Shown: one piece after another, positions 24,323-30,246 of the stretch
Numbering within the stretch: the first letter of the stretch is position 1
How the letters are laid out: the number at the start of each line of letters is the position of its first letter
Virus record (IMG/VR): IMGVR_UViG_3300031972_001555
Span: 1 to 34,497 of that record
Strand: one strand, 5' to 3'
Source of the DNA: a virus
Length of the DNA: 34,497 nucleotides
Notes under the pieces: generated by a model
The model's database searches: none
What the model saw: only the letters and a program-made list of their open reading frames with translations
Told to the model about the DNA's origin: nothing
Translations under genes and position numbers: made by a program

Positions 24323-24512
24323 ATATCACTAGCCTTTCTAATACAGATTGCTTGATTATTTTTTTTGCTTTGCGCACTCTTCTGAAATTAATTTTGTCCT
24401 CATTCATCAAGATCGCGGCCTGCTTGAGCGCATCGAACATATTATCATTGTGTTTTTTCAGCTCTCTGTTTTCGGCTTCTAGCCTGATTATCTTTTTCTC
24501 CAATTCATTCAT
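24315..24512 (-). CDS. Small leucine-zipper-like protein
   Basis: The 65-aa protein begins with a heptad-patterned helix (MNELEKKIIRLEAENRELKK) and has a basic C-terminal half (FRRVRKAKKIIKQSVLERL). A dimeric coiled coil with a basic patch is likely, possibly DNA- or RNA-binding. The start has only a distant GGA. The junction before it repeats the sequence found before the gene starting at 25049. No family is recognised. Confidence 0.6.
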   Translation of the reverse strand: MNELEKKIIRLEAENRELKKHNDNMFDALKQAAILMNEDKINFRRVRKAKKIIKQSVLERLVIYD

Positions 24513-24549
24513 CTTTCAAAATTCCGTATCTTACTGATGTATCTAGTAT

Positions 24550-24747
24550 TTAATCTGCGCTTTCTTGCACTGTGTAAACGATAGAATTTGACATGATTAC
24601 ATGTGTTTCTGTGACGATCTTTTTAGTGTCAGCAAACCCAGTTTCAACGTCAACTTCTCTGATTGCTGAAATATGTTTCGGGTTTAAGTATAAAGAATGT
24701 GTTTTAGCACCGACATCGTGCTTGTTGCTCAGTTTTATCATTTTCAT
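24550..24747 (-). CDS. FlbD/YlzI-like small protein
   Basis: The 65-aa protein reads MKMIKLSNKHDVGAKTHSLY and continues LNPKHISAIREVD ... VIMSNSIVYTVQES. The pattern I-x-L ... LNP-x-x-I-x-x-I ... V-x-M-x-x-x-x-x-Y-x-V-x-E-S matches the FlbD/YlzI family, with a longer middle loop. Family members occur near flagellar genes and in phages. Their molecular role is unclear. GGGG lies just before the ATG. It is part of the leftward early operon. Confidence 0.6.
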   Translation of the reverse strand: MKMIKLSNKHDVGAKTHSLYLNPKHISAIREVDVETGFADTKKIVTETHVIMSNSIVYTVQESAD

Positions 24748-24761
24748 AATCCCCTAGCCTT

Positions 24762-25049
24762 TTATTGCTTGCCGTAATTACTTATGCCGTACATGTCAAT
24801 TTCTAACGTTAAATTTGCAAGGTCATCACAAAACCCTATTTTTTCTCTCCTTTCAAAGGCATGTACTCCGTATGATGTTGTTGTTATTATATTACCTTCT
24901 TTATCTATCCCTATGGCGTGCGCTCTATGATCTCGCACTGAAACTATGATAAAGGCATACGTACCCTTACCGCCTTTTGATGGGTAAATATCACCAACTC
25001 TAACAACATTAGGAAGTGGGGCTTTATATCCTTTGGTTTTAAATCTCAT
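24762..25049 (-). CDS. Conserved small protein with SYG motif, unknown function
   Basis: The 95-aa protein has VGDIYPSKGGKGTYAFIIVS, HAIGIDKEGNIITTTSYG and HAFERREKIGF. These are strongly patterned blocks suggesting a compact beta-fold with conserved Gly/Lys loops. I have seen similar proteins in phages and prophages of alphaproteobacteria but know no function. It overlaps the Xre gene upstream by 11 bases, with its site and start embedded there. Confidence 0.6.
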   Translation of the reverse strand: MRFKTKGYKAPLPNVVRVGDIYPSKGGKGTYAFIIVSVRDHRAHAIGIDKEGNIITTTSYGVHAFERREKIGFCDDLANLTLEIDMYGISNYGKQ

Positions 25050-25230
25050 CTTTCAAAACTCCGTATTTCTTCATGTACTGGCACAACTGCAACGCCATGC
25101 GCTCTATAGGCATATCGCCATTCTCAAAGCGTTGCACCGTTCTATAATTAATGCCACCCATAACCTTGGCCATTTCTCGCTGAGTTAGGCCAAGGGATAA
25201 TCTAAGTTGTTTAAATTCGGCGGGGGTCAT
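25039..25230 (-). CDS. Xre-family HTH regulator
   Basis: The 63-aa protein is a single Xre HTH domain: PAEFKQLRLSLGLTQREMAK (helices 1-2) and INYRTVQRFENGDMPI (recognition helix region). It has no additional oligomerisation domain. It is encoded downstream of the palindrome at 25478-25496, which covers the local promoter, so autoregulation is a sensible inference. Its ATG overlaps the preceding stop (ATGA), and its end overlaps the next gene. Confidence 0.85.
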   Translation of the reverse strand: MTPAEFKQLRLSLGLTQREMAKVMGGINYRTVQRFENGDMPIERMALQLCQYMKKYGVLKDEI

Positions 25231-25421
25231 GATAAACGTTTAGCCTCATTTTTTAATGATTTAATATCCATTTTATTTATTTCAACAATTCGCAGTGTTC
25301 TTTTTTCAAGGTCACCTCTGTATTTAATGACTGCGTGATTTCTTAAAATCTTTCTTAAACGTATAGCTTCATTTAATACTAATTCGCCAGCATGGTTAGG
25401 TGAGTAAAATTCATTTTTCAT
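25227..25421 (-). CDS. Hypothetical protein, first gene after the operator
   Basis: The start is placed at ATG 25421, with AGGG eight bases upstream, giving 64 aa (MKNEFYSPNHAGELVLNEAI and onward). The longer frame to 25520 would run through the promoter/operator and into the neighbouring gene. The protein is basic and mostly helical (LRKILRNHAVIKYR, IKSLKNEAKRLS), with no recognised motif. It is the leader gene of the promoter at 25470-25498 and is coupled to the Xre gene. Confidence 0.65.
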   Translation of the reverse strand: MKNEFYSPNHAGELVLNEAIRLRKILRNHAVIKYRGDLEKRTLRIVEINKMDIKSLKNEAKRLS

Positions 25422-25469
25422 TTTATTTCCCTTATGTTGTCGGCGCTGTTGCCGTTTGCTTATGATCTT

Positions 25470-25498
25470 AATATACGGCACTATGTCGCATAGTGCAA
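25470..25498 (-). promoter_or_regulatory. Leftward internal promoter
   Basis: On the minus strand, TTGCAC (25498-25493) and TATATT (25475-25470) are 17 bases apart. The palindrome at 25478-25496 overlaps the -35 box and most of the spacer, the usual arrangement of a repressible promoter. It drives 25421 down to 24123. Confidence 0.6.
25478..25496. promoter_or_regulatory. Perfect palindromic operator
   Basis: GCACTATG-TCG-CATAGTGC, eight-base arms with a three-base centre. Its position across the -35 box and spacer of the leftward promoter, and the Xre gene two genes downstream, make it a likely binding site for that regulator. Confidence 0.7.
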
Positions 25499-25506
25499 GC
25501 GTTTTT

Positions 25507-26025
25507 TTATTTTTTTTCACCCCTAGCCTTTCTTATCGCATCATAAAATGATTGTTCTGGTTCGTGTCCCGTGTCCTCTAGTGCCTGTGCGAGTTTCTCC
25601 ATTTCTGCGAGCATGTCTGCTTTCTCCTCACGCAATTGCTCAACCTCAAAATCACTTGTTTTTGGGCATTTGTATTCTATTTTCCTGTCCTGAACAGATG
25701 CCGCAACATCTTCAAAGTCTATGTCCTCATCAAGAGCATCTGCGATATACTCAGCAAGGGTTACAAAGTTTGACTGCCAAATAACGTCCGTTATACCATT
25801 GTCGCGCATGAGAATGCATCTCAGGCATTCGCGTAAGTTTTCCCTCAACGCATCACGCTCATCTACAACGGCTTGGTGTATGTCGTCACGGTGGTATTTT
25901 TTAGAACTAAATTCTGTACCTGCACACTCGTCATTACTAGACCAGCTCTTACCGCTTGAATAATTTTCAACATTTATCGAGGGTTGATTTACCCATGCAA
26001 ATATTTCTCTCGGCATTTCACTCAT
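25507..26025 (-). CDS. Hypothetical protein, acidic with C-terminal coiled coil
   Basis: The 172-aa protein has PREIFAWVNQPSINVENYSS near the N-terminus, KYHRDDIHQAVVDERDALRE in the middle, a Cys pair (ECLRCIL) and a C-terminal coiled coil (EVEQLREEKADMLAEMEKLA). The N-terminal pattern followed by a charged helix occurs in Ead/Ea22-like early proteins of phages, a loose resemblance only. It ends 9 bases before the operator region. The start overlaps the 48-aa basic gene by 4 bases. Confidence 0.6.
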   Translation of the reverse strand: MSEMPREIFAWVNQPSINVENYSSGKSWSSNDECAGTEFSSKKYHRDDIHQAVVDERDALRENLRECLRCILMRDNGITDVIWQSNFVTLAEYIADALDEDIDFEDVAASVQDRKIEYKCPKTSDFEVEQLREEKADMLAEMEKLAQALEDTGHEPEQSFYDAIRKARGEKK

Positions 26026-26168
26026 CGTCTATTTACCTTTCTCGCCTTTCGGGCGGCTTTGTTTTTTGCACGGCGTTTCTTTGTCGCCTTGCTCATAGGT
26101 GACTTTTTGTAGGGTTTAAATCTCCCCATTGGCTCAAGGGGAAATAAGCCTAAGTAGCTAAACATCAT
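26022..26168 (-). CDS. Very basic micro-protein, 48 aa
   Basis: ATG 26168 (or the adjacent 26165) to TGA 26022. After a short hydrophobic head (MMFSYLGLFPLEP) the rest is Lys/Arg/Ala-rich (KATKKRRAKNKAARKARK), like a nucleic-acid-binding tail. GGAGGAG lies about seven bases upstream, a strong site. It fills an otherwise empty 130-base gap and overlaps both neighbours. RNA or DNA binding is inferred from charge only. Confidence 0.65.
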   Translation of the reverse strand: MMFSYLGLFPLEPMGRFKPYKKSPMSKATKKRRAKNKAARKARKVNRR

Positions 26169-26463
26169 CGCCAATCTCCTCCATAAGTTTTTGTGTCATG
26201 GCTTTGTATTCCTTACGATATATATCATCAAATGCGCCTATTGGTGTGTCGTGTGCAGCTTGCAGCATTCCCGCTGTTACCACACCACTCTGCACATACT
26301 CGGCAAGCTTTAGGGCGAATTTAACAGTGTCGTGATAATGCACAAGCCATATGGCACATGCCTCTTCAATCTCTTTTACTTCGCCTTTCGTAAACGCCTT
26401 ATACGGATCGACCTCTAAAAAGCTAAGTCTATTCAAAACCTCTTTAAAATCATGTTCTGTCAT
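26158..26463 (-). CDS. Hypothetical helical protein, 101 aa
   Basis: The start is chosen at ATG 26463, with AGGAG close upstream, rather than 26499. The product is helical and acidic (TEHDFKEVLNRLSFLEVDPY, EEACAIWLVHYHDTVKFALK), without a recognised domain. It lies in a chain of overlapping early genes: its end overlaps the 48-aa gene by 11 bases and its start overlaps the preceding gene by 14. Confidence 0.55.
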   Translation of the reverse strand: MTEHDFKEVLNRLSFLEVDPYKAFTKGEVKEIEEACAIWLVHYHDTVKFALKLAEYVQSGVVTAGMLQAAHDTPIGAFDDIYRKEYKAMTQKLMEEIGDDV

Positions 26464-26674
26464 TGTTTTGCTCCTGTTGATAAACGTGAGTAAGGGCATA
26501 GCTCCCTGAAATACCTTCTAACCAAACAACTGGCTCACCGCACATCATAGAAGCCTTGCTGCGTGTTTTTGTTAAGGTGGCTTTATCGCTAAAATCTTTC
26601 ATCACGACCACTTCTGTGCCTACAGGAACTTGCTTGTTCCATTCTTCAACTGTCTCAACGCATTTATGTGACAT
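26450..26674 (-). CDS. Hypothetical protein, 74 aa
   Basis: ATG 26674 with GGAGGTGG about six bases upstream. Reads MSHKCVETVEEWNKQVPVGT, then TEVVVMKDFSDKATLTKTRS and VVWLEGISGSYALTHVYQ. The alternating hydrophobic pattern suggests a small SH3-like beta barrel; this kind of protein (VPVGTEVVV...T.TRS...V.L.G..G.y.L..V) is common in phage early regions, function unknown. It overlaps the preceding stop by one to three bases. Confidence 0.6.
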   Translation of the reverse strand: MSHKCVETVEEWNKQVPVGTEVVVMKDFSDKATLTKTRSKASMMCGEPVVWLEGISGSYALTHVYQQEQNNDRT

Positions 26675-26970
26675 CACTCCACCTCCTTTATGATTTTGTA
26701 ACCGTTGGCGGTTAGGTAATCACCAATGCATTGAGCAACCTCATACGCATACTTCATATCTATTTTTGGATGCGACAAGTTGGTTGCTATATCGAGAAGT
26801 CTTTGTGTATCCAACACCACCTCAACTGTGGGGCATTCGGCGGTCATTTCTTCATACGCTGCATATAACCTACTAGCTACAAACGGATTGACGCTTTGCT
26901 TGTAGACCTTTGTACCCTTTCTCAACGAGGTTTTATCTAGCTCAATCGGCGCTAATTTCATTTTAGTCAT
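26674..26970 (-). CDS. Hypothetical protein, 98 aa
   Basis: Start taken as ATG 26970, with GGGAG about 11 bases upstream; the longer frame to 27120 lies inside the preceding gene. It reads MTKMKLAPIELDKTSLRKGT, then NPFVASRLYAAYEEM, VEVVLDTQRLLDIATNL and YEVAQCIGDYLTANGYKI. It is a mixed alpha/beta protein of unknown function. It overlaps the upstream gene by 8 bases. Confidence 0.6.
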   Translation of the reverse strand: MTKMKLAPIELDKTSLRKGTKVYKQSVNPFVASRLYAAYEEMTAECPTVEVVLDTQRLLDIATNLSHPKIDMKYAYEVAQCIGDYLTANGYKIIKEVE

Positions 26971-27406
26971 TGTTCTCAATCTCCCAAATATAAGCTTGAA
27001 TAATTGCGTGTAACCATGCGAGGTGCATTGTTGGTAATGGTCGTGAGTATATAGTTTCGTTATTAGACCAAGTAAATATTTTAAAAGTCCAAAACTTACC
27101 AACATTATTATAACCACCACCGCTCATATACCACCCGTCAGGCATTACTTCATGAAGAGCATCGAGTGAACGGGTGTATTCCGTTAAAAACCAAACAGGT
27201 TCTTTAGTGTCATTTATACCCCACCCACCTCTTGTGACTTCACCACCACCCAGTGTGTACGTGGTTTTTTGTTTAAACTCTGGAGTTCCCTCATTGTTCA
27301 AAAAACACCAAAACCGAGCATCAATCTCATCAAGCGTATCAGTATCTTTAACATCAACACCCTCAATCATTTTTAAAAGGTGTTGTCCTTGTTCAATTCT
27401 GGTCAT
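26963..27406 (-). CDS. Hypothetical protein, Trp/Gly-rich, 147 aa
   Basis: Start taken as ATG 27406, with GGGAG eight bases upstream, instead of 27427. It has DEIDARFWCFLNNEGTPEFK, TYTLGGGEVTRGGWGIND, YTRSLDALHEVMPDGWYMSG and a C-terminal MHLAWLHAIIQAYIWEI. The ExDARFWCF...YTRSLDA...LPDGW pattern is familiar from phage/prophage proteins (often next to ABC-ATPase-free early genes), where it has no assigned function. The 31-aa upstream frame overlaps its start by 14 bases. Confidence 0.6.
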   Translation of the reverse strand: MTRIEQGQHLLKMIEGVDVKDTDTLDEIDARFWCFLNNEGTPEFKQKTTYTLGGGEVTRGGWGINDTKEPVWFLTEYTRSLDALHEVMPDGWYMSGGGYNNVGKFWTFKIFTWSNNETIYSRPLPTMHLAWLHAIIQAYIWEIENND

Positions 27407-27488
27407 TTCTAAACTCCCATGCTTCATATGTTACCCAACCATTTACAACTGGTCGTGGCGTTTTTGTCTGAGGGCTTTCAACTACCAT
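27393..27488 (-). CDS. Micro-protein, 31 aa
   Basis: ATG 27488 to TGA 27393 reads MVVESPQTKTPRPVVNGWVT and then YEAWEFRNDQN. GGAGGCGAG lies directly upstream of the ATG, a strong ribosome site, and TGATG couples it to the preceding gene. It fills an 80-base gap in the operon. No function is suggested by the sequence. Site and spacing are the only support. Confidence 0.5.
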   Translation of the reverse strand: MVVESPQTKTPRPVVNGWVTYEAWEFRNDQN

Positions 27489-28066
27489 CACTCGCCTCCT
27501 GCGCGTTTGATTGTTTCTGCGTGGGTTTTGAGGGTTTCATTGCACAAGCGTTCGTTGCTTTCATGTGCGTACCTCATGCAATGGTCACTAACACCATTCT
27601 GCGAATGAAATCCAGAAGCGGCATGAATTGTGTTTAACGCTTGTGACAATTCCAGAATAACCGTATCCTTTTCCGCGCTCTGGGTTAGGGCGGTGCGTAT
27701 TGTTTCTATATCACCATCATGTGACCAATCCTCTGCCATATCTCCAGTATACCAAGTACTTTCCATCCGTTCCAAAGCCTCAAGCGCATTATCTCCGCTT
27801 TCTGCCTGTTTTTGAGAAGCAAGGTCTGCGCGGGTGTTCATAGCTTGGCATTCAATGAAGTAATAGACAGGGAATGTTCCCTCATCTCTGGCGCGCGCGA
27901 AGTCTCCTCCGCATGTGCATCGCCTTCCTATAGCATCAACACATATAGCATCTATCTTGTGACCGTATTCATGCTTGAAATGCGCAAGCTCGCGCGATGC
28001 TCGATTAACCCAATCGGCATGATTTTGAAATGCGCCTATTATCTTGGGCTTTAATTCTTCACTCAT
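27488..28066 (-). CDS. Hypothetical protein with Cys motif, 192 aa
   Basis: The N-terminal half has HADWVNRASRELAHFKHEYG and AIGRRCTCGGDFARARDEGT (a CxC-G knuckle); the C-terminal half is helical (DNALEALERMESTWYTGDMA, ILELSQALNTIHAASGF). The second half resembles small ERMEST-type helical proteins seen in phage early regions, so this may be a fusion of two modules. No catalytic motif is found. It overlaps the preceding stop by 3 bases. Confidence 0.55.
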   Translation of the reverse strand: MSEELKPKIIGAFQNHADWVNRASRELAHFKHEYGHKIDAICVDAIGRRCTCGGDFARARDEGTFPVYYFIECQAMNTRADLASQKQAESGDNALEALERMESTWYTGDMAEDWSHDGDIETIRTALTQSAEKDTVILELSQALNTIHAASGFHSQNGVSDHCMRYAHESNERLCNETLKTHAETIKRAGGE

Positions 28067-28551
28067 TAAATCATTCCATTTCTAAGCATGTATAAAAAGT
28101 CATTGTGTGATACATCTTTAAAGGCGGTTTTGGCTTTTACTATCGTTTCGAAGTATGATCTCCGACCATTCATACGACTTTTAGGTAAGCAAAGAATCTT
28201 TTTTTCTTCATGATTATATGCTACAACCCACTTATTCTGACTTACGTCACTCCAATCAGGCTCGAAGGCTTGGTCACGTATTGACTTTGCCAGTCTCAGC
28301 ATTTCATAGTGGTATAGTGCATCTCCTGGTGTTAGAAAGCAATTACCAGTTAGTATGTTAAGGCGGTCAGCTGGGTGATTTTCAAAATTTTCGCTAACAA
28401 CATCACCAAGCCCATCAAGCCTCCAGTACTCATCTCCGTATTCCAAACCATCAGGCGACCATTCTTTTTTAGACTCTTGTTGCTGTTCAAGCTGTTCAAC
28501 TACTTCAAGCGTGTTCTTTAAGTTTTCTCGTATGTCTTTAATCGTTTTCAT
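28066..28551 (-). CDS. Hypothetical early protein with N-terminal coiled coil, 161 aa
   Basis: Residues 1-30 form a coiled coil (LKNTLEVVEQLEQQQESKKE). Next come YGDEYWRLDGLGDVVSENFE, HPADRLNILTGNCFLTPGDA and LYHYEMLRLAKSIRDQAFEP. The YWxLDGxG-DV ... GNCF-T-x-x-A pattern is frequent in phage and prophage proteins of unknown role that contain a short beta module after the coiled coil. AGGAAATAAA precedes the ATG and overlaps the previous stop. Confidence 0.6.
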   Translation of the reverse strand: MKTIKDIRENLKNTLEVVEQLEQQQESKKEWSPDGLEYGDEYWRLDGLGDVVSENFENHPADRLNILTGNCFLTPGDALYHYEMLRLAKSIRDQAFEPDWSDVSQNKWVVAYNHEEKKILCLPKSRMNGRRSYFETIVKAKTAFKDVSHNDFLYMLRNGMI

Positions 28552-28559
28552 TTTATTTC

Positions 28560-28922
28560 CTATATAATAGTTACCACTTTTTTATCTTTTATAATCATTT
28601 CAAAGCCGTTTCTTTTTATCTTACTTGCCCCCGCTTCTATACTGCTTATCGCGCTATCGTCTAAAATCTCTTTGCGAACATCGTCAAAAGAAAAACCGCG
28701 TACACGCTCCAGATATCTGAGTATTGCATGATCTGAAATATCCGGATTTAAGCTTTCTTTTTTCTTCATGTCCGTGATAATTTTATTAAGGGAATCAAAC
28801 TCCTTTTGGGCTTGGGCAATCTCTTTCTGTAAAGGCTTCAACTCTTCTTTCTTTTTTATAAGAAAGGTTTCTAGTAAAAGAATGTCATCTTCTACATCAG
28901 TGGATTTTTTATACTCTGTCAT
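28560..28922 (-). CDS. Conserved phage protein, SDHAILRYLERV type
   Basis: The 120-aa protein has a coiled coil (KKKEELKPLQKEIAQAQKEF) and a C-terminal domain beginning ISDHAILRYLERVRGFSFDD and ending GFEMIIKDKKVVTII. The second domain is a DUF4258-like pattern (histidine then arginine in H-x-x-x-R-x-x-E-R) found in many phages and in some toxin-like nuclease families. Here it is fused to a coiled coil. Nuclease or toxin activity is not shown. GAGGAA precedes the ATG. Confidence 0.6.
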   Translation of the reverse strand: MTEYKKSTDVEDDILLLETFLIKKKEELKPLQKEIAQAQKEFDSLNKIITDMKKKESLNPDISDHAILRYLERVRGFSFDDVRKEILDDSAISSIEAGASKIKRNGFEMIIKDKKVVTII

Positions 28923-28968
28923 TTTTTCCTCGTTTGTTAGTGGTGGGGGCTGGATGCAGCCTTATAAG

Positions 28969-29121
28969 TTAATCACATGCCTTGTATACTCTACAGTTAT
29001 AATCGCTCACAGCATCAAGCCTAGCTATCTCTTTATCAATCGCCATAGGGATGATGAACATCACAAAAAACGAAGCTATAAGAGATAAAATCAACAATGG
29101 TATAATATCCTTCTTTGTCAT
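28969..29121 (-). CDS. Small membrane protein, 50 aa
   Basis: ATG 29121 to TAA 28969 reads MTKKDIIPLLILSLIASFFV, then MFIIPMAIDKEIARLDAVSD and YNCRVYKACD. There is one membrane span followed by a short, probably periplasmic, tail with two Cys that could form a disulfide. AGG lies seven bases before the ATG, and TAATG couples it to the preceding gene. Function is unknown; superinfection control is one possibility. Confidence 0.6.
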   Translation of the reverse strand: MTKKDIIPLLILSLIASFFVMFIIPMAIDKEIARLDAVSDYNCRVYKACD

Positions 29122-29444
29122 TATGCACCTGCCTGCTCATCAATTTTAGCTGATCTGTATTGCTCGTATGCATCATCTTCTGGACAGTGGTCATACGTAT
29201 CTTCTTTAATCTCTTCAATGCGAGCATTGCACTGATTAATCAAATCGGAAAGCTCAGAAAATACGCAATCCATATCACGGCGCAAAGCATATCCACTATC
29301 GCTAACTTGTAACTGGCGATTAAGTGATGGTATAATGTCAATCAATGCCTGAGCATCTTCAATCCACGCTTCAAGATCGCAAATGCTTTTATGCGCTGGT
29401 ACATCAGTTTTAATTTCATCAATAAATATTTGTATGTGTTTCAT
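29121..29444 (-). CDS. First gene of the leftward early operon, 107 aa
   Basis: Start at ATG 29444, directly after a perfect AAGGAGATAAAC. The product is acidic and helical (HIQIFIDEIKTDVPAHKSIC, ALIDIIPSLNRQLQVSDSGY, CNARIEEIKEDTYDHCPEDD). No known domain is seen. As the promoter-proximal early gene it should be among the first and most strongly made products. An acidic helical protein there could be a host-takeover or DNA-mimic type factor; that is inference. Confidence 0.65.
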   Translation of the reverse strand: MKHIQIFIDEIKTDVPAHKSICDLEAWIEDAQALIDIIPSLNRQLQVSDSGYALRRDMDCVFSELSDLINQCNARIEEIKEDTYDHCPEDDAYEQYRSAKIDEQAGA

Positions 29445-29464
29445 GTTTATCTCCTTACAATCCC

Positions 29465-29493
29465 TATTGTGCATATATAATTATTCAAGTCAA
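29465..29493 (-). promoter_or_regulatory. Leftward early promoter
   Basis: On the minus strand TTGACT (29493-29488) is followed, 16 bases on, by CACAAT (29471-29466). The message would have a leader of about 15 bases ending in AAGGAG. The -10 box is only four of six. TTATT-CAAGTC-AATAA (29481-29496) overlaps the -35 box and may be an operator. Confidence 0.45.
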
Positions 29494-29506
29494 TAACTTT
29501 TTTGCA

Positions 29507-29536
29507 TTGAATTTTATGTTTTTTTATGAATAGTAT
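29507..29536 (+). promoter_or_regulatory. Rightward promoter for the HTH regulator
   Basis: TTGAAT (29507-29512) and TAGTAT (29531-29536) are 18 bases apart, and the region is very AT-rich. It faces away from the leftward early promoter, with only 14 bases between their -35 boxes. Confidence 0.4.
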
Positions 29537-29568
29537 TATTTAAGTAAATTAATGAGAGGACTTAAATA
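29537..29568. promoter_or_regulatory. Inverted repeat between promoter and regulator start
   Basis: TATTTAAGT (29537-29545) and ACTTAAATA (29560-29568) are perfect 9-base inverted copies. They enclose the ribosome site GAGAGGA and reach the A of ATG 29568. It could be an autoregulatory operator or an RNA hairpin with the ribosome site in its loop. Confidence 0.6.
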
Positions 29569-29759
29569 TGAAAACAGCAAGCGGTAAGATAGCAACATGG
29601 AAAGAAAGAATGACAAAAGCAGGTCATACTCAAAAATCATTTTGTGAATTAGTGAGTGTAACACCTGATTTAATGTCTAGGTATATAAATAATAAGACAA
29701 AGCCTAGCATTAATACATATGACAAAATCGAGGAAAAGCTAAGGGAACTGGGGGTTTAA
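29568..29759 (+). CDS. Cro/CI-type HTH regulator
   Basis: The 63-aa protein is a single HTH: ATWKERMTKAGHTQKSFCEL, then SVTPDLMSRYINNKTKPSIN and YDKIEEKLREL. The QKSFCELVSVTPDLMSRYI part fits the two central helices of Xre/Cro domains. It lacks a C-terminal dimerisation or self-cleavage domain, so it is more Cro-like than CI-like. It opens the rightward operon and faces the leftward early promoter across a shared control region. Confidence 0.8.
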   Translation: MKTASGKIATWKERMTKAGHTQKSFCELVSVTPDLMSRYINNKTKPSINTYDKIEEKLRELGV

Positions 29760-29760
29760 T

Positions 29761-30195
29761 ATGTGTAGTAAGACAAAAGCTTTACAAGAGATATTAAGTA
29801 TAACAAAATCCGGCTTTCCTACGCCTGAGATTATGGAGATAGAAAAGATTGCTCACCGGGTCTTGAATAAAAAGGTTGTATTTAGAGAAACTGATTTTGA
29901 AAAGTTTTGGAAAGCATACCCTAAAAGGGAAGGGGCAAACCCAAAGGAAAGGGCTAGGCGTGCATTTGAAAAAGCTATTCAAGATGATGACATGGAAATA
30001 ATTATAAGGGCTGCCAATAATTATGATGGTGAAGAGGATAAAAGATTTACTCCTCAAGCTGCAACATGGCTTAATGAAAAGCGTTATTTAGATGTAGCTG
30101 AAAAACCTAAATTTGATCCTGATAGAAAATCATTGATGGATTTTGGTGGTGATTACGCAAAATATAAAGCGTATCTTGATGGATTGAGTACTTAA
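29761..30195 (+). CDS. Replication-type protein, C-terminal-domain-only
   Basis: The 144-aa protein has FEKFWKAYPKREGANPKERA, RRAFEKAIQDDDMEIIIRAA and RFTPQAATWLNEKRYLDVAE. FWxAYPxR ... A-x-x-A-F-x-K-A ... FTP-x-x-x-TWL-N-x-x-x-W/Y is the well-known C-terminal segment of phage replication initiator/helicase-loader proteins. The usual N-terminal winged-helix domain is missing; the N-terminal 45 residues are short and helical. It starts one base after the regulator stop, with GGGGG upstream, and sits just before the non-coding region. Confidence 0.7.
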   Translation: MCSKTKALQEILSITKSGFPTPEIMEIEKIAHRVLNKKVVFRETDFEKFWKAYPKREGANPKERARRAFEKAIQDDDMEIIIRAANNYDGEEDKRFTPQAATWLNEKRYLDVAEKPKFDPDRKSLMDFGGDYAKYKAYLDGLST

Positions 30196-30203
30196 AAAAA
30201 GAA

Positions 30204-30232
30204 GAAGGAGTTGACAAACTGCCCCCTCCTTC
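30204..30232. repeat. Inverted repeat over a -35 box
   Basis: GAAGGAG (30204-30210) and CTCCTTC (30226-30232) are perfect inverted copies flanking TTGACA. There is no T tract after it, so it is as likely an operator as a terminator for the upstream gene. Confidence 0.45.
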
Positions 30233-30240
30233 GATATTCT
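30211..30240 (+). promoter_or_regulatory. Promoter into the non-coding region
   Basis: A perfect TTGACA (30211-30216) and TATTCT (30235-30240) are 18 bases apart. Transcription would begin near 30247 and run through about 450 bases that hold no gene. Confidence 0.55.
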
Positions 30241-30246
30241 AATTTT

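Noticed and set aside
26971-27120. N-terminal extension of the 98-aa gene, with membrane-like start
   Set aside because: Lies entirely within the preceding gene in another frame, without a ribosome site. ATG 26970 fits the operon spacing.
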